Assembly: GCA_023257655.1 (NCBI GenBank)
Contig: JALRBQ010000013.1
Location: 124,001 to 188,000 of the forward strand
Length of the DNA stretch: 64,000 nucleotides
Source: Pseudomonadales bacterium
Lineage (GTDB): Bacteria > Pseudomonadota > Gammaproteobacteria > Pseudomonadales > Pseudohongiellaceae
Direction of reading: 5' to 3'
Positions within the stretch are counted from its first letter, which is position 1; each line of letters starts with the position of its first letter. Below the pieces are notes generated by a model that had not been told where the DNA came from, did not search any database, and saw nothing but the letters and a program-made list of their open reading frames with translations. The position numbers and the translations under genes are program-made. Of the stretch, positions 26,200 to 36,761 are shown piece by piece.

Positions 26200-28538
26200 G
26201 TCAATCTTCGCAGCAACTCAATTCCTTCAGTCGTCACTGCGCACGCTTCGCCGTCACCCATCGCTTGTTGCTGCTGTTGGGTTCGATCGTGCTCACGGGC
26301 CTGCTCGCACTCGGCATTCTGCGCAGCGGCTTCGATACTTCCCTCGGTGCCCTGCTCACGCAGAGCGATCCCTACCTCGATGAGATGGCGGAATTGGAGG
26401 AACAGTTCCCGGATCCCCTGCAAGTCACGTTCGCATTTATCCCGATGCAAACCGACACGGTATTCGAGCCAGCCGTGCTGGATGCCATCGCCGATCTGAG
26501 TGAGCACTACACCGACATTCCCCACACCGACCGTTTCACGTCATTAATCGATTACTTCTCGCCGGAGACCCAAACCCGCCTGTTCGAGCGACCCTATAAC
26601 GACTACTCTGCATCAGAGTTGCTGAGTTTGCGTGACAAGGCCATCAACGACCGTCTGTTGACGAACAATCTGCTCGCGAACGACGCCAGCCTGACGTTCG
26701 CCAATGTTGTTATCGAAGACACTGAGCTGTCGGATGATGAGCATCTGCAGATCGCCACTGCCGTACTCGCCTTGCGGGAGGAACTGCGCGCGCGCCACCC
26801 CGGACTGACCATTCACGTCAACAGCGAGGTGATTCTCGAGCAGTCCAGTGAGCAGGCGATGGTGGACGACCTCACCCAGCTACTGCCCTTCGTGATTCTC
26901 GCCTGTGTGCTCGCCATCTGTTACTGCTTCCGCTCCGCCACGCTGGGCATCTGCATCCTGACTCACACGATCTTCACCTTGCTCTGCACCGTCGGTGTGT
27001 TCGGGTACGCCGGACTCGCCTTCAATACGATCTCCATCATCGCGCCGCTCGTCGTCGTCATCATCGCGGTGGCAAACAGCGTGCATCTGATCTCCATCTT
27101 CAACCAGGCGCGACATCGCGGTGACACGAAGCTCGACGCCATGGCATTCAGCATCGCCTATAACCTGCAACCCATTTCACTGGCGGCGTTGACCACGGCG
27201 ATTGGTTTTGCCTCGCTCAATCTGTGCTCTTCGCCGGCGATTCAGGACTTCGGCACTATCGTCGCGGTGGGCATCGCCTTCGCCTATCTGTTGACCCTGA
27301 CTGTGCAACCAGCGCTGTTAATCTGGCTGTCAAAAGCGATTGTGGACAATGACCCGAGCCGTGCGCCGTTTCTGCAGGATAGCCTCAAGCGTCTGGTCGC
27401 CTTCACGCTGAGCAAGGACAAAACCTTGTTCTGGGGTTTCTCTGCGCTCTCGCTCGTCACCCTGTTGTTGCTGCCGCTGAATGAGACTGACTTCAATCGC
27501 CTCGACTTCATCGCCGCCGATGGCGATATCCGCGATTTCTACGATGAGGTCGGCGCGCGCATGAACCGCGGACCGGCACTGACCTATGCGATCGACACCG
27601 GGGCCATCGACGGCGCCATCGAGCCGCGGTTTCTGCAGCAGGTTGATGCGTTTCTCACCGACTTGCAGGCACGCGGAGACATTGAAACCGCCGCCAGCGT
27701 CACCGACGTGGTGAAAACCGTCAATCGCGTGCAGCATCAGGAAGACCCGGCCTACTACACTCTGCCCGATGACATCGACACCATCGCCGCCTATCTCAAC
27801 GGTTATGAGGCGGTGCAGAGCGAAGATTTCCCACTGCTCGGTTTCATCAACGCCGATTTCTCCATGATCACCCTGTTCTTCAACGCCACGCCGATGTCGA
27901 ACCAGTCGTTGATCGATCTGGATATGGAACTCACCGCCGAATTCGAAGCGCAATTCGCTGACGCGTTTCCTGAAGCGCGCCTGCTCCACGGCAGCGGCAT
28001 CCTGTTGTTCTCGCGCATGGACGAACTCGTCACGACCGAGTTGCTGGAAGGATATTCCCTGAGTCTGTTGTTGATCACCCTGAGTCTCATCATCGGCCTG
28101 CGCAGCGTCTTTTTCGGCATTCTCAGTATTCTTCCGAACCTGTTCCCGGCCACCATTGTGTTCGGGTTCTGGGCGTTGATCGTCGGCAAGCTCGATCCCT
28201 TCGTGATGATGTTGTTCAGCATCAGCATCGGCCTGGTCGTCGATGACACGGTGCATATCCTCAGCCACTACTTAGAAGGTCGCCGTGAAGGCAAGGACAA
28301 GCAGGACGCCATTGCCCACTCGATACGCACCGCCGGACCGGCGCTGATCATCACCACGCTGATTCTCGCGCTCGGCACCACTATCCTGATCGGCGCCAGC
28401 ACCATCTATTTCCAGCAGGCGGCGAAGCTGCTGGTCCCGATTGTGATCATCGCGCTGGTGTTGGACCTGCTGTATCTGCCGTCTATCCTGTTGCGATTTG
28501 ACCGGCAGAAACCGGCTGAAAACGCTGTGGCGAATTAG
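26196..28538 (+). CDS. MMPL/RND superfamily transporter
   Basis: SIGLVVDDTVHILSHYLEGR, duplicated TM blocks; 4-bp overlap with the LysR gene. Confidence 0.9.
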   Translation: MSQSSQQLNSFSRHCARFAVTHRLLLLLGSIVLTGLLALGILRSGFDTSLGALLTQSDPYLDEMAELEEQFPDPLQVTFAFIPMQTDTVFEPAVLDAIADLSEHYTDIPHTDRFTSLIDYFSPETQTRLFERPYNDYSASELLSLRDKAINDRLLTNNLLANDASLTFANVVIEDTELSDDEHLQIATAVLALREELRARHPGLTIHVNSEVILEQSSEQAMVDDLTQLLPFVILACVLAICYCFRSATLGICILTHTIFTLLCTVGVFGYAGLAFNTISIIAPLVVVIIAVANSVHLISIFNQARHRGDTKLDAMAFSIAYNLQPISLAALTTAIGFASLNLCSSPAIQDFGTIVAVGIAFAYLLTLTVQPALLIWLSKAIVDNDPSRAPFLQDSLKRLVAFTLSKDKTLFWGFSALSLVTLLLLPLNETDFNRLDFIAADGDIRDFYDEVGARMNRGPALTYAIDTGAIDGAIEPRFLQQVDAFLTDLQARGDIETAASVTDVVKTVNRVQHQEDPAYYTLPDDIDTIAAYLNGYEAVQSEDFPLLGFINADFSMITLFFNATPMSNQSLIDLDMELTAEFEAQFADAFPEARLLHGSGILLFSRMDELVTTELLEGYSLSLLLITLSLIIGLRSVFFGILSILPNLFPATIVFGFWALIVGKLDPFVMMLFSISIGLVVDDTVHILSHYLEGRREGKDKQDAIAHSIRTAGPALIITTLILALGTTILIGASTIYFQQAAKLLVPIVIIALVLDLLYLPSILLRFDRQKPAENAVAN

Positions 28539-28578
28539 CCGAAACCAGTACACTGGCACCTCACACGAGGAATTCGTT

Positions 28579-29121
28579 ATGACCGCATCCGATAACAACA
28601 AGCAACCCGGCGCTGTGATGAGCCGCCGTGAATTCACCACACGCGGCGCCTCTGTCCTGGGCGCCACCATTCTGGGCGGTACTGCCCTGGGAGTCAGTCA
28701 GATGGCAACAGCACAAACCCCCGCCAGCGCACTTGAGTCCGTCTACCTGATGGAACTCGCGCTGGATGTCGATCCTCAATTGAACACAGGCCATACCCGC
28801 ATCGCCCCGGTGACCGGCGGCGACTTCTCCGGCCCGCGCCTGCGCGGCAAGGTGCACAACGGCGGAGCCGACTGGATTACCCAGGTCGCCGGGCACAGCA
28901 GTCTGGATGTGCGCATCACGCTGGAGACCGACGACGGCGCGCTGATTTACATGACGTACAAGGGTGTGGTCATACGCAGCGACAGCGGCGTGTACTGGCG
29001 CGTGACGCCGGTGTTCAACACGGCTTCGGAGAAATACGACTGGCTCAACCATATAGTGTGTGTGGGTAAGAGCAAGACGATCGAGGGCAAGGTGGCTTAC
29101 GACATTTTCCAGATTCTGTAA
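28579..29121 (+). CDS. DUF3237 domain protein with Tat-like signal
   Basis: SRREFTTRGASVLGATILGG; LRGKVHNGGADWITQVAGHSSLDVRITLETDDGALIYMTYKGV; start refined. Confidence 0.85.
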   Translation: MTASDNNKQPGAVMSRREFTTRGASVLGATILGGTALGVSQMATAQTPASALESVYLMELALDVDPQLNTGHTRIAPVTGGDFSGPRLRGKVHNGGADWITQVAGHSSLDVRITLETDDGALIYMTYKGVVIRSDSGVYWRVTPVFNTASEKYDWLNHIVCVGKSKTIEGKVAYDIFQIL

Positions 29122-29146
29122 CCCATTCTGTAAAAACCCGCGCAAG

Positions 29147-29184
29147 AAAAAAAACCGGTCAGTTGTCCACTGACCGGGTTTTTT
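29147..29184. terminator. Bidirectional intrinsic terminator
   Basis: aaaaaaaaCCGGTCAG-ttgtcca-CTGACCGGgttttttg. Confidence 0.85.
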
Positions 29185-29225
29185 GTGGGTCGACTCTGGT
29201 TCTGGAGCGAACCAGATGTGAATGA

Positions 29226-30926
29226 TCAGTCGCTGCCCTGCTCGGTGTACTTCCAGCGCACAGCACCGAAGAACATCTCATCCCAGCTCTGCTCACCCCA
29301 GGGCACAGAGCGCTCCGGGTCGGGATTGGCCGGGTTCTGGGCAGAGTTGTCGAAAGTACCGATCGCGGTGATCTTGGTGCCGGCGGGCACGAACTTCGGC
29401 TCGGCGTAGGTGTACGACAACTGCCAGTTGTAGTTGTAGTTCGCGATGTTGATCAGCTCCTCGGTGGTGCCATCGGGATAGGTCGCCTCGAAGCGCATGC
29501 TCTTGCCACGGAAATGCATGTGGGGAAGCATGCTGTGGATGCGCGCATCCTTCGCGATCGTGATGCTCTGGCGTTGTTCGAAGGCCGGATCGTGGGGCGG
29601 AATATTGGTCCAGCCCGGTGTGAAGATGCAGGCACAGCGACCGGACATGCGCTCTTCCGGCACTTCGCCCTCGGGATAGAACCACAGACCGATCTCACCA
29701 CGGTCCACGGTCTCACGTCCATTCGTTGTGTAATGAATGTTCAGTTTCAGCACCGAGCCGTCCTTCAACAGGCCACCGGTATTGGGCGGATCCAGTCGCG
29801 GCGTACCGCCGGGAACATACGCGGTGATGTTGGCCTGGTCGGGGCTACCCTGACGGCCCTTCTGACCCGGATCGATCAGATCGTTCACGGTATGGTGCAG
29901 CACGGTACGATCGCCCGGAATGTATTCACTGCCCCGCAGCCAGCGGTCCTTGCCGCCGAGATCAATCGGAACGTCGACAAAGCGGTAATCGAGTACGCCG
30001 GTGGCAGGCACATATTGCTCGGGCACTGTGAGGATCATATCCGGTTCGCCGAAGCTCCACTTGGTGGTGGGCCAGGACAACTGCGCCAGCGGATCTTTGT
30101 CGCTGTCCTTGACGGCGCCGGCTTCGACCCAGTGCACGAGTTTCTGAATATCGGCATCGGCCAGGGTGCGGCCATTGATAAATTCACCCACGTCAGGATC
30201 GAGTTGGCCCGGCGGCATGCGCTTGGTCATCAACACTTCACGAATCATTGGCGACCAGCCCTGCACCATGGTGTGGCTGTCCATCGCGAACGGCGCGATG
30301 CCGCCTTCGCGGTGGCAGGTGGCACAGTTGTCGGCGATGATCGGGGCGATGTCTTTCTCATAGGACAGGGGCTGTTGCTGATGGGCCAGCGAAATTGGAT
30401 AGGTCACGGCCTTGCCCTGCATCGCCACCTGGGGCTGGCTGACTTTTTGTCCGGCCAGCATTTCCTTGATCGCCGCTTCGGTATTGGCAACGGGACCCCG
30501 GAACTCCACCATGAAGGATTTCGGATTGAACAGGAACACCTCACCCAGCTTGTCGACGCCTAGACTCTCGGAGATGACACGGGAGTCGTCCATCAGCACC
30601 GGCATGTCGATGCCGTAGTCCGCCAGTTGGGCTTTCACGGCGGCGCGGTCATGCAGACCCATGGGGTTGAGCATCATGAATTCGATGCCGGCGTTGTCGT
30701 ACTGACTGCGCAGGGCATCGAAGGCGGCGGCATTGGCGGCATCGGCCGTGTCGCTCGCCTGCACCAGCAGCGCGATGGCGACATGGTCGTCATACCAGCT
30801 CATGTTATGGAACGTGCCGGACTGATCCAGCAGCGAGAAATCGCCAACCCGGTCGGCTGCTGTGCCGGCAACGGGCAAAGTGAGACAGGATACGACGAGG
30901 GCGGTGAGCAGGTTTCTCTTGTTCAT
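29226..30926 (-). CDS. Redoxin-like / cytochrome c / Cu type II monooxygenase-like fusion protein, copy 1
   Basis: VGDFSLLDQSGTFHNMSWYDDH; CATCHREGGIAPFAMDSHTMVQGWSPMIREVLMTKRMPPGQ; HHTVNDLID, PHMHFRGKSMRFEATYPDG. Confidence 0.85.
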   Translation of the reverse strand: MNKRNLLTALVVSCLTLPVAGTAADRVGDFSLLDQSGTFHNMSWYDDHVAIALLVQASDTADAANAAAFDALRSQYDNAGIEFMMLNPMGLHDRAAVKAQLADYGIDMPVLMDDSRVISESLGVDKLGEVFLFNPKSFMVEFRGPVANTEAAIKEMLAGQKVSQPQVAMQGKAVTYPISLAHQQQPLSYEKDIAPIIADNCATCHREGGIAPFAMDSHTMVQGWSPMIREVLMTKRMPPGQLDPDVGEFINGRTLADADIQKLVHWVEAGAVKDSDKDPLAQLSWPTTKWSFGEPDMILTVPEQYVPATGVLDYRFVDVPIDLGGKDRWLRGSEYIPGDRTVLHHTVNDLIDPGQKGRQGSPDQANITAYVPGGTPRLDPPNTGGLLKDGSVLKLNIHYTTNGRETVDRGEIGLWFYPEGEVPEERMSGRCACIFTPGWTNIPPHDPAFEQRQSITIAKDARIHSMLPHMHFRGKSMRFEATYPDGTTEELINIANYNYNWQLSYTYAEPKFVPAGTKITAIGTFDNSAQNPANPDPERSVPWGEQSWDEMFFGAVRWKYTEQGSD

Positions 30927-31163
30927 CAGCGGCTCCTTGGTGCTTCTTCTAATTATTCTTTCTATTAATCATTGTTTTTATGGTTCGTACTTTTGAACCT
31001 GTTTGTTCTTGATCTGATTTGTTCTGAGCTCGCCAACGATCCCACGGACCTGGTGACGGAATAACAGCTGTACCAGCGCGACTCTACTCCCGGGGCCAGC
31101 ACCGCGCAAGCGACGGTGACTCCACTCGTCGCAGCCTCGCGGGAGCCCACGGAGAACGGGCAG

Positions 31164-31199
31164 AAAAAAACCCGGGCATCTTTTGAATGTCCGGGTTTC
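31164..31199. terminator. Intrinsic terminator between the two paralogs
   Basis: aaaaaacccgggcat-cttttga-atgtccgggttt. Confidence 0.75.
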
Positions 31200-31231
31200 T
31201 TGAGACATGGGCTTATCGCCGCTGCGGGGGG

Positions 31232-32947
31232 CTAGTCGCTGCCCTGATCCGCGTACTTCCAGTTCACGGCACCGAAGAACATCTCATCCCAGCTCTGCTG
31301 GCCCCAGGGCACTGAACGCTCCGGATCGGGGTTGGCAGGATTCTGGGCCGAGTTATCGAATGCACCCACGGCGGTAATCTTGGTTCCGGCAGGCACGAAC
31401 TTCGGCTCTTTATAGGTGTACGCCAACTGCCAGTTGTAGTTGTAGTTGGCGATGTTGATCAGCTCTTCCTGCGTGCCATCGGGATAATCCGCATAGAAGC
31501 GCATGTATTTGCCGCGGAAATGCATGTGCGGCAGCATGCTGTGGATGTAGGCATCCTTGGCGATAGTAATGGATTCACGCTGCTCGAAGTTCGGATCGTT
31601 CGGCGGAATATTGGTCCAGGTCGGCGTGAAGATACAGGCACAGGCACCGGACATGCGCTCTTCCGGCACAACTCCCTCCGGATAGAACCACAGGCCGATC
31701 TCGCTGGCATCCACGGTTTCCTTGCCATTGGTGGTGTAGTGCAACTGCAGGTTCAGAATGGAACCGGCTTTCAGCAGACCACCGGTATTCGGCGGCTCCA
31801 GCTGCGGTTCAGCACCCGGAATATAGGCCGAGATATTGGCCTGGTCCGGATTGCCACCACCCAGGAAGCCACCACGACGGCTGGCGCCAGGTTCGACGAG
31901 GGAATTCAGCGTGTGGTGCAGCACGGTACGGTCACCCGCGACATACTGGCTGCCGCGTACCCAACGGTCTTCCGGAATATCGATCGGCACGGACACGTGA
32001 CGATAATCGAGTACGCCAGTCGCCGGAATTGATTGCGGGGGCACTTTAATAATGTAGTCCGGCTCACCGAAGGCCCACTTGCTGTCGGGCCAGGTCAGTT
32101 GTGCCAGCGGATCGGTAGTGCCGTCTTTTGGCGCACCGGCTTCGACCCAATGCACAATCTGCTGGATCTGTTCGTTGGAAATCAGCATGTCGTTAATGAA
32201 TTCGCCAACATGACCGTCGAGCTGGCCCGGCGGCATGCGCTTGGTCATCAGCACTTCACGAATCATCGGCGACCAGCCCTGCACCATGGCATGGCTGTCC
32301 ATCGCGAACGGGGCGATACCGCCCTGGCGGTGACACTTCGCGCAGTTCTCGGCGATGATCGGGGCGATGTCCTTCTCATAGGAAGGCACGTTCTTCGCGT
32401 GCATCTCGGCGACCGGATAGCTCACTGGTGAACCGGTGGTGGCTACCATCGGTGAGCTGACTTTTTTGCCGGCGAGAATTTCAGTGATCGCGGTTTCGGC
32501 AGCGGAGACCGGACCGCGGAAATCCACCATGAAAGATTTCGGATTGAACAGGAAGACTTCGCCAGTCTTGTCGATGCCCATGGCTTCGGACACGACGCGG
32601 GAGTCATCCATCAATACCGGAATGGACACGCCGTAATCGGCGAGCTTGGCTTTCACCGCATCCCGGTTGTTCAAGCCCATCGGGTTGATCATCATGAATT
32701 CGATACCGGCATCGGCATATTTCGCCTGTAAAGCGGCGAAGGCCGGAACGGCTGCCGCAGTATCCGCGCTGTCGTTGGCCTGCACCAGGAGGGCGATGGC
32801 GGCATGATCGTCATACCAGCTCATGTTATGGAAATAGCCATCCTGATCGAGCAGGGAAAAATCCCCTACCCGATCTGCGGCGCTGGCAAAGGCCGGTATC
32901 GCCAGTGCGGCCAGCAACACCGATCTGAAAAGCGTTGAATTGGACAT
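31232..32947 (-). CDS. Redoxin-like / cytochrome c / Cu type II monooxygenase-like fusion protein, copy 2
   Basis: Same architecture as 29226..30926 (CAKCHRQGG, HHTLNSLVE, PHMHFRGKYMRFYADYPDG); start refined to MSNSTLFRSVLL. Confidence 0.85.
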   Translation of the reverse strand: MSNSTLFRSVLLAALAIPAFASAADRVGDFSLLDQDGYFHNMSWYDDHAAIALLVQANDSADTAAAVPAFAALQAKYADAGIEFMMINPMGLNNRDAVKAKLADYGVSIPVLMDDSRVVSEAMGIDKTGEVFLFNPKSFMVDFRGPVSAAETAITEILAGKKVSSPMVATTGSPVSYPVAEMHAKNVPSYEKDIAPIIAENCAKCHRQGGIAPFAMDSHAMVQGWSPMIREVLMTKRMPPGQLDGHVGEFINDMLISNEQIQQIVHWVEAGAPKDGTTDPLAQLTWPDSKWAFGEPDYIIKVPPQSIPATGVLDYRHVSVPIDIPEDRWVRGSQYVAGDRTVLHHTLNSLVEPGASRRGGFLGGGNPDQANISAYIPGAEPQLEPPNTGGLLKAGSILNLQLHYTTNGKETVDASEIGLWFYPEGVVPEERMSGACACIFTPTWTNIPPNDPNFEQRESITIAKDAYIHSMLPHMHFRGKYMRFYADYPDGTQEELINIANYNYNWQLAYTYKEPKFVPAGTKITAVGAFDNSAQNPANPDPERSVPWGQQSWDEMFFGAVNWKYADQGSD

Positions 32948-33189
32948 GTAAACTCCTGTTCCCTGACGGGACACCTGTAAATCCTGAACGAGTCCAACCG
33001 ATTCCCTCGTGGAATGAGCGGCTCGTACTTCCCCCTGAAAATTTGTTGCCTGGATGGTTCGGGGAACCCCTTTTTTAAAGGACACCCATCTAACCACGCC
33101 ATTTAGCAGGCGTACTGTACGAAGTCAGTTCCGGGTCGTCAACGCAAAGCCGCCCACCACGGGCGATTCGTCGATGAGTGGAAGTGCGC

Positions 33190-34029
33190 TCAGGCCGGGA
33201 TTTGGGGAGAAATGCCGTCGCTCTGGTGGGAAGCCTGCAAGACAGCCAGCAGTTGCGGGTAGATCGAAGGATTTGCGATCAGAATGTCGGTGGCGTGGAA
33301 CTGCGGGTTAGAGCCTGGCGGCACCGGGCTGAAATGACCGAAGCGGGCGCCTGCCTCGGTAGCGATGAGCTGGGCGGCGGCGAAATCCCAGACGCTCAGC
33401 GATTCGTAGTAGCCGTCCAGTCGACCCGCCGCCAGCCAGCAGATGTCCAGTGCTGCGGAGCCGAGTCGGCGAATGTCGGCACAGTGCGCCAGGACGCCGT
33501 GAAGGCGATCGACCAACGGCCCAATGACCGACTTGTCATAGGGAAAGCCAGTGGCGACCAGCGCCTGCCGCAGTTCGGTTACCGCACTGACCTGAATTGG
33601 TTCGTCATTGAGCGTCGCACCGCCACCCAACCGAGCGGCGAACAACTCGTCAGTAAACGGGTTGTAAACCACCCCGCAACGCACCTGCTGCGCTTCGACC
33701 CAGGCGATGGAGACGGCTGACTGGCGATGTCCGTGGGCGAAATTCACGGTGCCGTCGATCGGATCGATAATCCATAACGGTTTGTTGATCGTTTCGGGAT
33801 TGCCAAGGGTCGGTGAGGATTCTTCCGAGAGGATAGCGTGCTCCGGAAACCGTGCGGCGATAGCCCTGCAAATCAGCGCATCCGCCTGCAGATCGGCGTT
33901 GGTCACGAGTTCATTGCCATTCTTGAAGGCCTGCGTCAACGGCGCGTCCTCGCGCAGTTGGCGGATCAAGGTGCCCGCTTCGCGCGCGAGGGCTTTGGCA
34001 AAATCAAATTCGGTCGTCATCGCTGTCAC
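33190..34029 (-). CDS. Inositol monophosphatase family protein
   Basis: LSEESSP, WIIDPIDGTVNFAHG, VWDFAAAQLIATEAGARF motifs. Confidence 0.93.
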   Translation of the reverse strand: MTAMTTEFDFAKALAREAGTLIRQLREDAPLTQAFKNGNELVTNADLQADALICRAIAARFPEHAILSEESSPTLGNPETINKPLWIIDPIDGTVNFAHGHRQSAVSIAWVEAQQVRCGVVYNPFTDELFAARLGGGATLNDEPIQVSAVTELRQALVATGFPYDKSVIGPLVDRLHGVLAHCADIRRLGSAALDICWLAAGRLDGYYESLSVWDFAAAQLIATEAGARFGHFSPVPPGSNPQFHATDILIANPSIYPQLLAVLQASHQSDGISPQIPA

Positions 34030-34249
34030 TGCCGCCTGTTATCTGTTCATCCAATTCATCAAATTCTGTCAGCGGGATTTCACACTTCTATCTCGCCGTG
34101 GGTTTGCGCGTGCGATTCACCACCGAGTGGAACTGATCCTGTGTTCCGACTGGGCGAGTGCGGATTATATGTCCCATGTGCGTCGAGTGCATTACACTCG
34201 CCACGTTTGTCTGTCCGTATTCGCTTCACTCACTGGAAACCTTTCCCCG

Positions 34250-34642
34250 ATGTGGCTCGCCCTGAAGTACAGTGCCTTTGCACTCCTCGCGACCGTGCTG
34301 AACCTGTTGTCACAGGAGATCGTAGTGCAGACCTACACCGGCAACCATGCCCTCTATCTGGCGATGGCGGTCGGAACATTGAGCGGACTGATCAGCAAGT
34401 ACTGGCTCGATAAACATTACATCTTTAACGTCGCCGTCGACACGTCCCGTCGCGATGCGCACAAGTTTGTCGTGTACGGACTCACGGGTGTTGTTACCAC
34501 ACTGATTTTCTGGGGCTTCGAACTGGCCTTCGATGCGCTGTTTTCAGGACGCATGGCGCGCTATGTTGGCGCCTGTGTGGGATTGGCGATTGGTTATGGG
34601 TTAAAGTACCGGCTGGACAAACACTTCGTGTTCGCCAACTAG
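34250..34642 (+). CDS. GtrA family membrane protein
   Basis: Four TM helices, SKYWLDKHYIFN and LKYRLDKHFVFAN repeated GtrA-type motifs; start refined. Confidence 0.88.
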   Translation: MWLALKYSAFALLATVLNLLSQEIVVQTYTGNHALYLAMAVGTLSGLISKYWLDKHYIFNVAVDTSRRDAHKFVVYGLTGVVTTLIFWGFELAFDALFSGRMARYVGACVGLAIGYGLKYRLDKHFVFAN

Positions 34643-34651
34643 GAATGAGCA

Positions 34652-35983
34652 ATGGAACTATCGGGCTGGGGGCGATTCCCTGTCGTCTCTGCGGAGTTTG
34701 TCGAACCCCTGGATTTTTCATCCTTGCAGATGCTGCTGGCAAGCTCGGACCCGTCGGCAAAACTGGTGCCGCGCGGTGCCGGACTCAGCTACGGTGACAG
34801 CGCGCTGGCGGCCCGGGTCATCGGCAGTCGCTTCATGGATAACTTCTCGGCGATTGATGAGACCGCGCGCACGATTCGTTGCGGTTCCGGGGTCAGTCTG
34901 AGGCAGCTGCTGCGACTGTGCATGCCCCGGGGCTGGTTTCTGCCAGTCGTACCGGGCACTGCCAACGTCAGTGTGGGTGGCGCGATTGCGGCCGATGTGC
35001 ATGGCAAGAATCACCACCTCGATGGCAGCTTCTGCGATCATGTTCTCGACCTCACTCTGTTACTGGCCAATGGCGAGCTCATTCGCTGCAGCAAGACCTC
35101 CAATCCCGAGTTGTTCCAGGCCACCTGCGGCGGCATGGGATTGACCGGCATCATCATCGAGGCGACTCTGCAGCTACGTGAGGTGCCGGGTGTCTTTATC
35201 CAGCGTCGTTCACTACTCGCGCATTCGCTGCGCGAGTGTTTCGAGTTGTTCGAAGTGAACTCAGCCAGCTCCTATTCCGTCGCCTGGCTCGATTGCCTCG
35301 CCCGCGGCAAGCAGCAGGGCCGGTCAGTGCTGTATCTGGGCGAGCATGTCGACGTTTCGAACAAGCGCCCTTCGCAGCACCCAACTCGCGGCTGGTTGAC
35401 CGTGCCCTTTGACTTGCCCGCGTCATTGCTGAATTCCTATTCGCTTAACCTCTTCAACAGCGCATATTTCCAGGCCAAGCGCTATGCGCCCAAGTCCGAT
35501 ACGGTGAACAGCACTTCCTATTTCTTTCCGCTCGACGGCATTGCGCACTGGAATCGGTTGTACGGCCAACGCGGGTTCCTGCAGTACCAGTGTCTGATTC
35601 CCGACGACGGGGCGTTCGAAGCGATCTCTGCAATCCTGCACAAGGTCAGTCGAGCCGGCAAAGGCTCGTTCCTGTCGGTACTCAAGAAAATGGGTGCGGC
35701 CAACTCGAACCTGCTGTCTTTTCCCGGTCCAGGTTATACCCTGGCGCTGGATTTCAAGTTCGAGCCGGGCCTGTTCGCACTGCTGGAAGAGTTGGATGCG
35801 GTCGTGCTCGCCTATGGGGGACGTTTGTATCTCGCCAAGGATGCGCGCATGAGCGAAGCGGTCTTCAAGGCCGGCTATCCGCAATGGGAGAAATTCGTCA
35901 CCCTTAAGCAGAAGATCGATCCCCATGGCCTCTTCGCGTCCCAACAGTCAGACAGAGTTGGTCTGACGCAGGCCGTGCGATAA
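34652..35983 (+). CDS. FAD-binding oxidoreductase, DprE1-like
   Basis: VPRGAGLSYGDSAL; GNVSVGGAIAADVHGKNHHLDGSFCDHVLDLTLLLANGE; KxxRMS-like LAKDARMSEAVFKAGYPQWEKF C-terminus. Confidence 0.85.
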   Translation: MELSGWGRFPVVSAEFVEPLDFSSLQMLLASSDPSAKLVPRGAGLSYGDSALAARVIGSRFMDNFSAIDETARTIRCGSGVSLRQLLRLCMPRGWFLPVVPGTANVSVGGAIAADVHGKNHHLDGSFCDHVLDLTLLLANGELIRCSKTSNPELFQATCGGMGLTGIIIEATLQLREVPGVFIQRRSLLAHSLRECFELFEVNSASSYSVAWLDCLARGKQQGRSVLYLGEHVDVSNKRPSQHPTRGWLTVPFDLPASLLNSYSLNLFNSAYFQAKRYAPKSDTVNSTSYFFPLDGIAHWNRLYGQRGFLQYQCLIPDDGAFEAISAILHKVSRAGKGSFLSVLKKMGAANSNLLSFPGPGYTLALDFKFEPGLFALLEELDAVVLAYGGRLYLAKDARMSEAVFKAGYPQWEKFVTLKQKIDPHGLFASQQSDRVGLTQAVR

Positions 35984-36022
35984 CATTGCATCCACCAGCA
36001 GCGCGTCGCGGAAAAACGAAGC

Positions 36023-36757
36023 ATGAAGATACTGATAATAGGCGCCACCTCGGCCATCGCGATCGCCACGGCGCGACTCTATGCTGAACGCCGCGACCAT
36101 CTGTTTCTCATCGCACGCAATGCCGAACGGCTGTCGGATCTTGCGGCAGACCTGCGTGTGCGCGGCGCCCAATCGGTGGCTTGCAAGGCCCTCAATCTCG
36201 ACGAGGTTGGCGCACACGCCGCCGTCATCGCCGAGGCCGAGGCGTTTCTGCAACACATCGATGTCGCGCTGATTGCCCATGGCGTACTGCCCGACCAGAC
36301 GGCAAGCGCCACCGACTACAAGCACGCCCTGAATTCCATCACAACCAATGGTCTCAGTGTTATCTCGCTGCTCACGGAGTTGGCGAAACGCATGCAGGCC
36401 CAACGCTCGGGCACTATCGCGGTCATCACCTCAGTCGCTGGCATGCGCGGCCGACAGCCTAACTATGTTTATGGGGCCGCGAAGGCGATGGTCTCGACCT
36501 ATCTGCAGGGTCTGCGTGGACGCCTGCATGAATTCAATGTTCATGTCGTCGACATCCGCCCCGGGTTGGTAGACTCGCCCATGACGGCACAGTTCCCGAA
36601 AGGCCTGTTATGGTCACGACCGGAAGTTGTCGCCAACAAGATTGTAAACAGCGTCGCACGCAAGCAACACACCGTGTACGCGCCTGGCTACTGGCGCTGG
36701 ATACTGCTGTTCGTCATCGCGATTCCCGAAGCCCTGTTCAAACGCATGAAGTTCTAG
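36023..36757 (+). CDS. SDR oxidoreductase, DprE2-like
   Basis: ILIIGATSAIAIATARLYAERRD, ITSVAGMRGRQPNYVYGAAKAMVSTYLQGLRGRL. Confidence 0.85.
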   Translation: MKILIIGATSAIAIATARLYAERRDHLFLIARNAERLSDLAADLRVRGAQSVACKALNLDEVGAHAAVIAEAEAFLQHIDVALIAHGVLPDQTASATDYKHALNSITTNGLSVISLLTELAKRMQAQRSGTIAVITSVAGMRGRQPNYVYGAAKAMVSTYLQGLRGRLHEFNVHVVDIRPGLVDSPMTAQFPKGLLWSRPEVVANKIVNSVARKQHTVYAPGYWRWILLFVIAIPEALFKRMKF

Positions 36758-36761
36758 GCCT

